From positions 1-54,807 of the forward strand of contig JBKHJA010000002.1 of the NCBI GenBank assembly GCA_046538375.1: a stretch of DNA of 54,807 nucleotides, read 5' to 3'. The position numbers and the translations under genes were made by a program. How positions within the stretch are numbered: the first letter of the stretch is position 1; each line of letters starts with the position of its first letter. Shown here one piece after another: positions 24,339 through 32,961 of this stretch. Below the pieces are notes generated by a model. The model was not told the origin of the DNA. It saw only the letters and a program-made list of their open reading frames with translations, and did not search any database. The stretch is from JBKHJA01 sp046538375. Its GTDB lineage: Bacteria > Acidobacteriota > Aminicenantia > Aminicenantales > Aminicenantaceae.

Positions 24339-25997
24339 ATGTCTGAAATGAAATTTATCGGAGGCTATCCCCAATACATGCGGAAGCTCATAGATGTGGT
24401 GAATAAAACAAGAAGCAGGCGGAAAGACTACGAACCTCCTGCCATGAGTAAAAAGGAAAAAGAAGAGGTCCTTAAGCTCCATCCAGATTTTGCTGCTGGA
24501 GGGAAAAGAAAAATAAAAATAGGACAGAATAAAGGTGAGATTGGACCCAATGAAGTGGTGGATCTGCTGGAGGCCTATCCTCTTATAGAAAAAGGAGACA
24601 TTGACCTGTCTAAAATAGATCACGATGTTGATATTTTGATTATAGGAGGAGGTCTGGCAGGAACAACAGCGGCCATCTGGGCCAATAATCAGGGCATTCC
24701 GCCTGATAAAATTCTTCTTGCCAATAAATTAAGGCACGGGGATTCCAACTCCATGATGGCAGAGGGAGGAACTCAGGCGGCTGATCGTCCCAACGATTCC
24801 CCTCTCATCCACTACCTGGATGCATTGGGAGGAGGACATTTTGCCAACAAGCCCGATGTCCTCAAAGGGCTGGTTGAAGATGCTCCGTTCATCATGAGCT
24901 GGCTTTTAGAACTGGGGGCCATGATTGACAGAGAAGATGGCGGAAATTTTTCGGAAAAATGGGGTGGCGGCACCTGCAGAAAAAGAATGCATGCCTGCAG
25001 AGACTACACTGGCCTTGAGGAATTGAGGGTGATAAGAGACGAGTTCAGAAACAGGAAAATTTCGTGCTTGGAATACTATCCCGCTGTTGAACTTCTTAAA
25101 AACGGCCAGGACCAGGTGGCTGGAGCGGTTCTCTGGAATTTTGAAACAGGCGATTATAAAATCGTTAAAGCCAAAGCCACTATTCTGGCCACAGGCGGTT
25201 TTGGAAGGCTTCACATAAGAGGTTTCCCCACCACCAATCATTATGGGGCAACCTGTGACGGTGTGGTCCTCGCCTACCGCGCTGGAGCCAAGCTGAGAGA
25301 TGTGGACACCGTTCAATATCACCCCACCGGGGCTGCCTATCCACAGCAGATCATCGGTCTTCTTCTTACGGAAAAACTCAGGAGCATGGGAGCTCAGCCT
25401 GTAAATAAGGACGGAGAGGCCTTTGTTTTTCCTCTTGAACCAAGAGACGTGGAAGCCTCTGCCCTGATCAGAGAATGCTATGTGAGAGATAAAGGAATCA
25501 TTACTCCTACCGGGATGAGAGGTGTCTGGCTTGACACTCCCCTCATCGAAGTCAAAAATGGTGAAGGAACCATAGACAGCGCTTTTCCCGGAATGAGAAG
25601 GATGTTCAACCGGTTTGACATTGATATGCGGAAGGACCCGGTTCTCGTTTTCCCCACTCTCCATTACCAAAACGGAGGTGTGGAAACAGATCCTGAAGGA
25701 AAGACCACGGTGGAAGGACTGTTTGTTGCCGGCGAGATTTCGGGTGGCGTCCATGGAAAAAACAGACTCATGGGAAACTCAACTCTTGATTGCATGGTCT
25801 ACGGTCGAAGATCCGGGATCTATGCTGCGAAATATGCCAAAAAAACAAAGAAACGAGAAAAGCTTTCACTGGACCATATGAAAAAATATGTCAAAATGCT
25901 CAAACAGGCAGGAATCAAGCCCGAGAGAAGAGCACCCATTCTTCTGCCGGATTACAGAGGCAAAGCCGTATTGGCCAGGATGATTGATATCTTTTAA
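24339..25997 (+). CDS. frdA: fumarate reductase/succinate dehydrogenase-type flavoprotein subunit
   Basis: 552 residues. An N-terminal extension of about 95 residues precedes the FAD motif ILIIGGGLAGTTAA (about 98-111). MAEGGTQAA, QYHPTGAAYP (catalytic region) and a HGKNRLMGNSTLDC segment place it in the FrdA/SdhA/aspartate-oxidase superfamily. The residue aligned with the FAD-linking His of membrane enzymes appears to be Asn, so FAD is probably not covalently bound. The helical C-terminal domain of SdhA is shortened to about 65 residues. In this context fumarate reduction by a soluble complex is the best guess; an unknown alkene or alpha-keto substrate remains possible. Confidence 0.83.
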   Translation: MSEMKFIGGYPQYMRKLIDVVNKTRSRRKDYEPPAMSKKEKEEVLKLHPDFAAGGKRKIKIGQNKGEIGPNEVVDLLEAYPLIEKGDIDLSKIDHDVDILIIGGGLAGTTAAIWANNQGIPPDKILLANKLRHGDSNSMMAEGGTQAADRPNDSPLIHYLDALGGGHFANKPDVLKGLVEDAPFIMSWLLELGAMIDREDGGNFSEKWGGGTCRKRMHACRDYTGLEELRVIRDEFRNRKISCLEYYPAVELLKNGQDQVAGAVLWNFETGDYKIVKAKATILATGGFGRLHIRGFPTTNHYGATCDGVVLAYRAGAKLRDVDTVQYHPTGAAYPQQIIGLLLTEKLRSMGAQPVNKDGEAFVFPLEPRDVEASALIRECYVRDKGIITPTGMRGVWLDTPLIEVKNGEGTIDSAFPGMRRMFNRFDIDMRKDPVLVFPTLHYQNGGVETDPEGKTTVEGLFVAGEISGGVHGKNRLMGNSTLDCMVYGRRSGIYAAKYAKKTKKREKLSLDHMKKYVKMLKQAGIKPERRAPILLPDYRGKAVLARMIDIF

Positions 25998-26006
25998 TAA
26001 TTCAAT

Positions 26007-26046
26007 CCACCCTCACCCCCCTATTATGGAAATGGAGATGCTTCCC
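26007..26046 (-). repeat. palindromic repeat family, half copy 4
   Basis: CCACCCTCACCCCCCTATTA, then TGGAAATGGAGATGCTTCC. Its reverse complement matches the left arm of the full copy at 9527. It starts ten bases after the frdA stop and may take part in ending the long redox transcript, although only one arm is present. Confidence 0.65.
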
Positions 26047-26061
26047 TACCTCAAATTTTTT

Positions 26062-26089
26062 TTGACTTTTATACCTGATTTGTTATATT
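26062..26089 (+). promoter_or_regulatory. promoter of the PilZ gene
   Basis: TTGACT (26062-26067), 16 bases, TATATT (26084-26089). The predicted leader is about 115 bases and ends with GGGAGG before the ATG at 26213. Confidence 0.55.
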
Positions 26090-26212
26090 AATAAAAACTG
26101 GAAATATTATGGAGGGCGGGTAGAGGGAATGTCCACAGATATTCAAAACAATAATGACTGCTGTGAACACAAAACAAGGTATTGCTTCCAATAATCAACA
26201 GGGAGGTCAACA

Positions 26213-26650
26213 ATGGGAGAAAATGAATTGGACGGAAGATCCTGCGTCAGGTTCGAGACTCCTGGGGCCACTGTAAGCTACAAAAAGAAAACATTTTTCT
26301 TTTCCAAAGGCAAATATGGGGAGGAATTTTGTCCCATTCTAGACATAAGCCGGGGAGGCCTTAGATTTTTAGCCCAGAAAGATATCAAAATAAACAAAGA
26401 ACTGAATCTAAAAATATCCATACCCGGCGAAAAAATCCCTCTTGTCCAGAAAGGGAAAGTCCGCTGGTGCTCCTTCAACGTGGGCAAAAGTTATAAGTAC
26501 CAGATCGGGATTCAGTTCAGTCCTTACGGAGAAAAAAAAGGGCAGAATTATCCCGGAAACCTTACCAAAATCATTGCCCTGGAACAAAAATATGTCCCCC
26601 CAGAAAAGAGAACCAAAGAAAAGGCCGGAGAATCCAAGCCCAAAGATTAA
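26213..26650 (+). CDS. PilZ domain protein (possible c-di-GMP receptor)
   Basis: 145 residues. The two c-di-GMP binding motifs are recognisable: RSCVR (R-x3-R, residues 9-13) and DISRGG (D/N-x-S-x2-G, about 45-50). A beta-barrel pattern with GKVRWC and YQIGIQFSP follows, ending in a charged Lys/Glu-rich tail. A single-domain PilZ protein usually acts by binding a partner; which one is not visible here. The convergent glyS gene ends 30 bases downstream. Confidence 0.82.
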   Translation: MGENELDGRSCVRFETPGATVSYKKKTFFFSKGKYGEEFCPILDISRGGLRFLAQKDIKINKELNLKISIPGEKIPLVQKGKVRWCSFNVGKSYKYQIGIQFSPYGEKKGQNYPGNLTKIIALEQKYVPPEKRTKEKAGESKPKD

Positions 26651-26680
26651 ATTTAATCCCCGAAAAAATCCTCCCGAATT

Positions 26681-28753
26681 CTATTTGTTCTCCCCTTCAA
26701 CCACCACTTGGGAGTAATCAGCCACCTTAAGAAAAAGTTTGCTGATGTCCTGAAGGAGAGCCAACCGGTTTCTTCTGATTTTTCTATCCTCTGTCATCAC
26801 CAACACTTGATCAAAAAAATTATCGATGGCTGCCCTCATCCGGAAAATGAATCTCTGGGCTCTGGCAAAATCCCCCCTAGAGATCAACGGAAGAGTATTT
26901 TTCTGGATTATGGTGAAAGTGGTATAAAGCTCCTTTTCCTCTTTTTCTTGGAACAGATCTGGATTTACCCTGTACCGGGGGTGGTCTCTCAGGATATTAT
27001 TCACTCTCTTGACAGTCAGGATCATGGGTCCAAAATGAGAGCTGTCCTTTAGATTATCCAAGGCCTTTAATCGAAGGTAAGAGTGGTAGATGTTATCAGC
27101 GTCAGCACTAAGAGCAGCTTTAATCAGATCGTAACGGTATCCCTGCCGTTCATAAATGGACTGGAGACGTCCTGAGAAAAATTGGCCGCAGTGGTCTTTT
27201 ATTTCTTGTTTAGAGAGGGAAAGCTTGCCGATGTAGAGTTTCACCGCTTTATCCAGAAGGCGAGAAAAAGAAAAGTCGAACTTCTTCTCCAGAATGATTT
27301 TACAGATTCCCTGGGCATTGCGGCGAAGTCCAAAAGGATCTTTCGAACCGGTCACCTGAATCCCGATCCCTACTGCTCCAACCACAGAGTCTATTTTATC
27401 AGCGATGGACAGGATTGCTCCAGTTGCAGTGGAAGGGGAATCATCCTCCAAACTCAAAGGCTGGTAGTGTTCATAAACGGCTTTCCATACCGGGGAAGGA
27501 TAACCTTCCTGTTTAGCATAAATTCCCCCCACTTTGCCCTGGAGAGAAGGAAATTCCTTGATCATTTCTGTAAGCAAATCCGACTTAGCCAGTTCTGCGG
27601 CTTGAACACCGTCCTTTTTTATTTTTGGTTCGCCGATTTTATCAGACAAATAGGAAACCATCTTTTTCAATCTTGCCACTTTATCCCCATAACTTCCCAG
27701 TTTTTCTTGAAAGACAATCCGATCCAGGTTTCTTACTCTTTCCTTCAAGGCCATTTTTAAATCCTGTTCCCAGAAAAACTTGGCATCCTCCAGCCGGGCT
27801 ATGAGCACCCTTTCGTTTCCTTTGAGAATGAGCGATTCCGTGTCTTTATAATTATCAGCCACACCTATAAAATAAGGAAGCTGTTGGTTTCCCTTGACCA
27901 CCGAAAACAGACTCTGCCCCTTTTTCATGGCTGTACTCAAAATTTCAACGGGTAAAGCCAGATATTTTTTAGGAAAAGAACCCAAAAAAACATAAGGGTA
28001 TTCCACATCATATATAATTTTTTCCATCAGCTCTTCATCGGGCAGGAGCTGACCATCTATGGACTCCATTTTCATGGAAATCTGACTGAGGATCATCTTC
28101 CGCCTTTGCTCCCCTTCCACCACCACCTTATTCTCCCGCAGCTTGACTTTGTATTCAGGAAAAGAATGGATAGGTATCTTCTGGGGAGAGAGTATTTTGT
28201 GTCCGATGGAAACTCCCGAAGAAGATATTTTTCCCACCGAAAAAGGAATGACGTCCTGGTTGCATATACAAAGTATATTTTTGATAGGACGGGAAAATTT
28301 CTGGGTTTCCTCTCCCCATCTCATCATTTTGGGAAAGGACAGAGAGGTGACCATGTCCGGGATAATCTTCTGGAGTATTTCTGGAGTTGGCTTCCCTTTT
28401 TCCACTTTTCTCAATCCCACATATTCCCCCTTTTCAGTCCTGATCACCTGCAGGCGATCAACACCAATCCCGTGTGACCTGGCAAATCCGAGGGCTGCTG
28501 AAGTGGGAGTGCCATCTGGAGAAAAAGCCACCACCTTAGGGGGCCCTATCACCTCTTCCTTTCTATCCTTCTGCTGGGGAGAAAAATCTCCTGCCACCGC
28601 CAACCGCCGGCAGGTACCCAAGGTCTGGATTTTGTAGATATCCACATCAAAAGAGGAGAGTTCTTGGGTGAACTTTTCTTTCAGCTGCGAAAGAGCAGAC
28701 TTGACATGAGAAGCCGGCATTTCTTCGGTGCTGATCTCTAAGAGAAACTCCAT
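26681..28753 (-). CDS. glyS: glycyl-tRNA synthetase beta subunit
   Basis: 690 residues from the ATG at 28753, where homology (MEFLLEISTEEMPASH) begins. The open frame extends 48 codons further upstream inside glyQ without conserved sequence. The ATG shares its A with the glyQ TGA (TGATG), and GGAGAGG precedes it, so the two subunits are translationally coupled. EEMPA, VIGPPKVVAFSPDGTPTSAA, KFSRPIKN and a DPFGLRRNAQGI segment are typical of GlyS, as is the C-terminal anticodon-binding part. The alpha2-beta2 enzyme charges tRNA-Gly. Confidence 0.95.
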   Translation of the reverse strand: MEFLLEISTEEMPASHVKSALSQLKEKFTQELSSFDVDIYKIQTLGTCRRLAVAGDFSPQQKDRKEEVIGPPKVVAFSPDGTPTSAALGFARSHGIGVDRLQVIRTEKGEYVGLRKVEKGKPTPEILQKIIPDMVTSLSFPKMMRWGEETQKFSRPIKNILCICNQDVIPFSVGKISSSGVSIGHKILSPQKIPIHSFPEYKVKLRENKVVVEGEQRRKMILSQISMKMESIDGQLLPDEELMEKIIYDVEYPYVFLGSFPKKYLALPVEILSTAMKKGQSLFSVVKGNQQLPYFIGVADNYKDTESLILKGNERVLIARLEDAKFFWEQDLKMALKERVRNLDRIVFQEKLGSYGDKVARLKKMVSYLSDKIGEPKIKKDGVQAAELAKSDLLTEMIKEFPSLQGKVGGIYAKQEGYPSPVWKAVYEHYQPLSLEDDSPSTATGAILSIADKIDSVVGAVGIGIQVTGSKDPFGLRRNAQGICKIILEKKFDFSFSRLLDKAVKLYIGKLSLSKQEIKDHCGQFFSGRLQSIYERQGYRYDLIKAALSADADNIYHSYLRLKALDNLKDSSHFGPMILTVKRVNNILRDHPRYRVNPDLFQEKEEKELYTTFTIIQKNTLPLISRGDFARAQRFIFRMRAAIDNFFDQVLVMTEDRKIRRNRLALLQDISKLFLKVADYSQVVVEGENK

Positions 28754-29601
28754 CAGGATGACCTCTCCTTGTGTGTGTATTTTTTTGCAATCTGAGTTAC
28801 CACTTCCCTTATCTGAGCGATCATCTTCACCCGCTCGGTAACGCTTATGGCTCCACGAGAATCCAGAAGATTGAAAAGATGAGAACACTTCAGACACATA
28901 TCATAGGCAGGAAGAAAAAGATTCTGTTTGATGAGACTTCCCGCTTCTTTCACCTGCATCCCAAAAGATTCTTGAAGCATTTTGATGTTGGCCTGGTTGA
29001 AGTTATAGTCGGAAAACTCCTTCTCTTCCTGAAACCTCAAATCCTTATAGGTGACATCTCCAGACCAGTTCAAGTCATAAATATTGTCTTTTCCTTCTAA
29101 AAACATCTCCAATCTTTCCAGGCCGTAAGTGATTTCTACAGGCACCGGATAAAGATCGATTCCTCCGGCCTGCTGGAAATAAGTGAACTGAGTGATTTCC
29201 AATCCATCCAGCAGTATCTGCCAGCCCACTCCCCAGGCTCCGATAGTGGGAGATTCCCAGTCGTCTTCATCAAAACGAATGTCATGTTCTTCGAGCTGAA
29301 TACCCAAGGCCACCAGACTGTCCAAGTAGATCTGTTGAATATCAGGAGGCGATGGCTTTATGACCACCTGGTACTGGAAGTGTTTCTGAACCCGATGAGG
29401 ATTTTCGGCGTATCTCCCATCCCTGGGCCGTCGTGAAGGCTGAACATAAGCGACTTTCCACGCTCTCTTATCCAGGACTCTAAAAAAAGTATCTGGAGTC
29501 ATGGTTCCTGCACCCACTTCAACATCATAAGGCTGGGCAAGATAGCATCCTCTCTCTGCCCAAAATTTTTGGAGATTCATGACCAGGTCTTGTATACTCA
29601 T
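28753..29601 (-). CDS. glyQ: glycyl-tRNA synthetase alpha subunit
   Basis: 282 residues. LQKFWAERGCYLAQPYDVEV near the start, GAGTMTPDTFFRVL, YVQPSRRPRDGRYAENPHR and GWQILLDGLEITQFTYFQQ are near-invariant in GlyQ, the catalytic class II chain. The gene is transcribed after gcvPB with 18 bases between, so tRNA charging is cotranscribed with glycine cleavage. Met-8 is an alternative start. Confidence 0.96.
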   Translation of the reverse strand: MSIQDLVMNLQKFWAERGCYLAQPYDVEVGAGTMTPDTFFRVLDKRAWKVAYVQPSRRPRDGRYAENPHRVQKHFQYQVVIKPSPPDIQQIYLDSLVALGIQLEEHDIRFDEDDWESPTIGAWGVGWQILLDGLEITQFTYFQQAGGIDLYPVPVEITYGLERLEMFLEGKDNIYDLNWSGDVTYKDLRFQEEKEFSDYNFNQANIKMLQESFGMQVKEAGSLIKQNLFLPAYDMCLKCSHLFNLLDSRGAISVTERVKMIAQIREVVTQIAKKYTHKERSS

Positions 29602-29619
29602 GCTAAGATACCAGAACGA

Positions 29620-31086
29620 TTATTTTGTTTTTCTGGCGTCCCTGGCTCCATGCCACCTCAACACCGGCTTTCTGGCAGCTTGAGCCTCGTCCAATCTTCT
29701 CACATAAGACTTGTGGGGCGCAGATTTCAAGAGTTCAGGGTTTTCTTCAGTTTCTTTGGAAATCTTCTTCATGGCCTGGATGAAGAGATCAAGATCCCGT
29801 TTGCTTTCTGTCTCAGTGGGTTCAATCATCAGGGCTCCATGCACCACCAGGGGAAAAGACATGGTGGGAGGATGCAGGTCAAAATCGATGAGCCTTTTGG
29901 CAATATCGATGTTGGTTACCCCATGTTTTTTCTGAAATTTATCAGAAAAAACACACTCGTGCAGAGTGGGTGAGCTGTATTTAAGGTGATAATCCTTTTC
30001 CAGGTTTTTTCTAAGATAATTAGAATTCAAAACAGCCGTTTCTGCTGTTTCTTTAAATCCTTCATATCCCTGAGACAGAATATAAGCCAGAGCTTTGACC
30101 ACCACCAGAAAATTTCCATAAAAACTGTGGATTTTTCCTATACTCTGGGGACGAAGGAAATTGAAAAAATACTTTCCGTCCCTGCCCTCAATAATGGGTA
30201 CCGGCAGATAGGGTTCCAGATGTTTTTTTACTCCCAAGGGGCCAGATCCAGGACCTCCCCCGCCGTGAGGAGTGGAGAAAGTTTTGTGCAGATTGAGATG
30301 GATGATATCAACATCCATCTCCCCGGGTCTGCATTTCCCCACCAGAGCATTCATGTTGGCCCCATCCATGTAAAGAAGTCCACCCCGGGAATGGATGATC
30401 CGAGCGATTTTCCTGATATCTGTTTCAAAAATTCCCAAGGTGTTGGGGTTGGTTATCATCAAGGCTGCCACATCTTCAGTCACAGCTCGCGAGAGAGCAT
30501 CCAGGTCCACTGTCCCTTTCTGGTTGGACCGGACTTCATGAACCCGATAACCGCAGAGATGGGCGCTGGAGGGATTGGTTCCATGGGCTGAGTCTGGAAT
30601 GAGAACAATCTTTCTGGGATCTCCCTGTTCTTCAAGATAAGCGCGGACCAGCATCATTCCTAATAATTCTCCCTGAGCACCGGCTGAAGGCTGCAGAGTG
30701 AAAGCATCCATTCCGGTTGTTTCAGCCAAAAGCTCTTCTGTTTTCTTGAGAACAGCCAGGTTTCCCTGGACCAATTCCTGGGGAAGATAGGGATGAGCGG
30801 CGGCGAATTCAGGCTGAGAGGCCAGGTTCTCGTTTATCTTGGGATTGTATTTCATGGTGCAGGAACCCAATGGGTAAAACCCTTCATCAATACAGTAGTT
30901 GGTTCGAGAAAGACGGGTAAAATGCCTGACCACCTCCACTTCCGAAACTACGGGAAAATCCTTTATTTCCTTTCTGGTGGGGAGATTTTTGATGATTTCT
31001 TTATCTGGAGGAACATCTAATTTTGGCAGAGGAAAGTCACCTTTTCCTTTATCGCTTATTTCAAAGATTAGTGGTTCTCTGATCAT
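29620..31086 (-). CDS. gcvPB: glycine dehydrogenase (decarboxylating) subunit 2
   Basis: 488 residues. The PLP-lysine segment HLNLHKTFSTPHGGGGPGSG (about residues 260-279) and YPLGSCTMKYNPK near 69 identify the C-terminal half of a split P-protein. It decarboxylates glycine and passes the aminomethyl group to lipoyl-GcvH. The gene follows gcvPA by ten bases and has AAGGAG upstream. The split P-protein is common in anaerobes and Gram-positives. Confidence 0.95.
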   Translation of the reverse strand: MIREPLIFEISDKGKGDFPLPKLDVPPDKEIIKNLPTRKEIKDFPVVSEVEVVRHFTRLSRTNYCIDEGFYPLGSCTMKYNPKINENLASQPEFAAAHPYLPQELVQGNLAVLKKTEELLAETTGMDAFTLQPSAGAQGELLGMMLVRAYLEEQGDPRKIVLIPDSAHGTNPSSAHLCGYRVHEVRSNQKGTVDLDALSRAVTEDVAALMITNPNTLGIFETDIRKIARIIHSRGGLLYMDGANMNALVGKCRPGEMDVDIIHLNLHKTFSTPHGGGGPGSGPLGVKKHLEPYLPVPIIEGRDGKYFFNFLRPQSIGKIHSFYGNFLVVVKALAYILSQGYEGFKETAETAVLNSNYLRKNLEKDYHLKYSSPTLHECVFSDKFQKKHGVTNIDIAKRLIDFDLHPPTMSFPLVVHGALMIEPTETESKRDLDLFIQAMKKISKETEENPELLKSAPHKSYVRRLDEAQAARKPVLRWHGARDARKTK

Positions 31087-31096
31087 CGGTGTTTGC

Positions 31097-32446
31097 TCAC
31101 TCCTTCAGGGCTTCCTTTAATTTTTTGATCAGGTGATCGATGTCTTCTTTTTTATGCATCTCGGTCACACAGAACAAAGCACAGTTTTTAAGCTCTGGAT
31201 AGTCCTTTTCCAGGCTTAATCCGCCGATAACACCCTTCCTTTTGAGAAAGCCATTGATCCTGGACCAGTCTTTTGAGCACTCTATGACAAATTCGTTGAA
31301 AAAACTTCCATTGAATTTTTGCCTAAGTCCGGTCAACTTTTGCATCTGCCTCAAGGCATAATGGGCTTTTTGCACGTTTTGCCAGGCTAATTCTCCTAAT
31401 CCCTGCTGGCCCAGGGTCTCTAAAAAAATGGTGGCTCTCAGAGCGCACCAGGCTTGATTGGTGCATATATTGGAGGTGGCCCGCTCTCGTCTTATGTGCT
31501 GCTCTCTGGTGGATAAGGCAAGAACAAAGCCGCGTTTTCCTTCAACATCGGTAGTCTGTCCAGCTATACGGCCGGGAAATTGTCTCAAAAATTCCTTCCG
31601 GCAGGCCATAAATCCAAGATAAGGCCCTCCAAAGCTTAGAGGAAGGCCAAAGGACTGCCCTTCCCCTGTGACCATATCTGCTCCTGATTCTCCAGGGGAC
31701 TCCAAAAGACCCAAAGAGACTGGCTCGGCCACCACCGCTATGGATAAGGATTCATGACGGTGAGCGAGGCCGGAGATTCTTTCTCCCTCCTCTATAACAC
31801 CCAGGAAATTGGGGGACTGAAAAACCACCGCTGAAGTCTGCTTATCCATCTTTTTTTCAAGGCCATCAAAATCAATCTTTCCTGACTTTTGGTAACCTAT
31901 TTCTTCCACCTTGATCCCCAGGTTTTTGGTATAAGTCCGGATGACTTTTCTGTATTGAGGATGGAGTGTTCTGGCCACCAAAATCTTAGACTTCCCTTGA
32001 AGACGATCAGCCATCAAGACAGCCTCTGCTGCCCCTGAAGCCCCATCGTAAAGAGAAGCATTGGCAATATCCATTCCTGTCAGCTGACAGATCAAGGTTT
32101 GGAATTCAAATATAACCTGGAGTGTCCCCTGGCTCAGTTCTGGCTGGTAGGGAGTATAAGGGCTTAAAAATTCACCACGAGAACTCAAATAGTCCACCAC
32201 CGCGGGGATGAAATGACGATAAGCTCCAGCCCCCAAAAAACAAAGATAGTCCTGGAATGTGTTCTTTTTTCTTAAGTCCTCAAAGTGGCGAATCAGCTCT
32301 GCTTCTGTCAGTGGAGAGGGCATATTGAGCTTTCTTTTTAACTTTAAATTTTTTGGTATACAGGCAAAGAGTTCCTCCATCGAGGAAAGCCCCACTTTGG
32401 CCAGCATTTCCTTCTTATCTTTGTCGCTCAGAGATGTGTAACTCAT
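31097..32446 (-). CDS. gcvPA: glycine dehydrogenase (decarboxylating) subunit 1
   Basis: 449 residues from the ATG at 32446; a TTG two codons earlier is less likely. FLGAGAYRHFIPAVVDYLSS (about 57-76), FLSPYTPYQPELSQGTLQ and LYDGASGAAEAVLMA are typical of GcvPA. It forms the heterodimer with GcvPB. The gap to the upstream gcvH is 34 bases. Confidence 0.95.
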   Translation of the reverse strand: MSYTSLSDKDKKEMLAKVGLSSMEELFACIPKNLKLKRKLNMPSPLTEAELIRHFEDLRKKNTFQDYLCFLGAGAYRHFIPAVVDYLSSRGEFLSPYTPYQPELSQGTLQVIFEFQTLICQLTGMDIANASLYDGASGAAEAVLMADRLQGKSKILVARTLHPQYRKVIRTYTKNLGIKVEEIGYQKSGKIDFDGLEKKMDKQTSAVVFQSPNFLGVIEEGERISGLAHRHESLSIAVVAEPVSLGLLESPGESGADMVTGEGQSFGLPLSFGGPYLGFMACRKEFLRQFPGRIAGQTTDVEGKRGFVLALSTREQHIRRERATSNICTNQAWCALRATIFLETLGQQGLGELAWQNVQKAHYALRQMQKLTGLRQKFNGSFFNEFVIECSKDWSRINGFLKRKGVIGGLSLEKDYPELKNCALFCVTEMHKKEDIDHLIKKLKEALKE

Positions 32447-32480
32447 GATCAAGAAATCCAGTTTGGTTGGAAAAAGTCAG

Positions 32481-32867
32481 TTATTCTTCGATTCCTTCAA
32501 GAAACTTTTCGTATTCCGAAGCAGACATCAGCTTTTGCAATTCTGTTTCGTCTTTGATTTTCAGCCGGATTATCCATCCCTGTCCATGGGGATCTTCGTT
32601 GATCATCTCTGGAGAATCATTCAATTTTTGATTGACCTCAGCCACTTCACCTGCCACAGGAGAATACACATCAGAAACTGCCTTTACGGATTCTATGACT
32701 CCCAAAGACTGATGAAACTCCAGTTTTGTCCCCACTTCAGGAAGCTCTACGTACACCACATCCCCCAGCTGCTTTTGAGCAAAATCTGTGATTCCGACTG
32801 TGGCCCTTTCTCCTTCCACTTTGATCCATTCATGATCTTTGGTGTAATGAAAATCATCAGGATACAT
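32481..32867 (-). CDS. gcvH: glycine cleavage system H protein
   Basis: 128 residues. The lipoylation site Lys lies in GVIESVKAVSDVYSPVAGEV (about residues 53-72), and EWIKVEGERATVGITDFAQ is the usual start of the fold. It carries the aminomethyl group between P- and T-proteins. A stem-loop lies in the 185-base gap between it and gcvT. Confidence 0.96.
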   Translation of the reverse strand: MYPDDFHYTKDHEWIKVEGERATVGITDFAQKQLGDVVYVELPEVGTKLEFHQSLGVIESVKAVSDVYSPVAGEVAEVNQKLNDSPEMINEDPHGQGWIIRLKIKDETELQKLMSASEYEKFLEGIEE

Positions 32868-32901
32868 TCAATTCCTCCTCCTGACCGTTGAATCATTGAT
32901 G

Positions 32902-32940
32902 AAGGGTGAAGGGAGAAAATGAATTCTCCTGTTCACCCTT
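32902..32940. other. stem-loop between gcvT and gcvH
   Basis: AAGGGTGAAGGGAGAA (32902-32917) pairs with TTCTCCTGTTCACCCTT (32924-32940): two matched blocks around a small bulge and a 6-base loop. No T-run follows on either strand, so it may be an mRNA processing or stabilising structure that tunes gcvT against gcvH. It accounts for most of the gap 32868-32961. Confidence 0.5.
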
Positions 32941-32961
32941 ACTGATTATACTTCATCTTAG

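Noticed and set aside
24906..25754. 282-codon open frame on the minus strand
   Set aside because: It lies entirely opposite frdA, has no recognisable motif or ribosome binding site and reflects codon bias of the real gene.
28754..28897. 48-residue N-terminal extension of glyS
   Set aside because: It lies inside glyQ in another frame, has no homology, and a coupled ATG with GGAGAGG exists at 28753.
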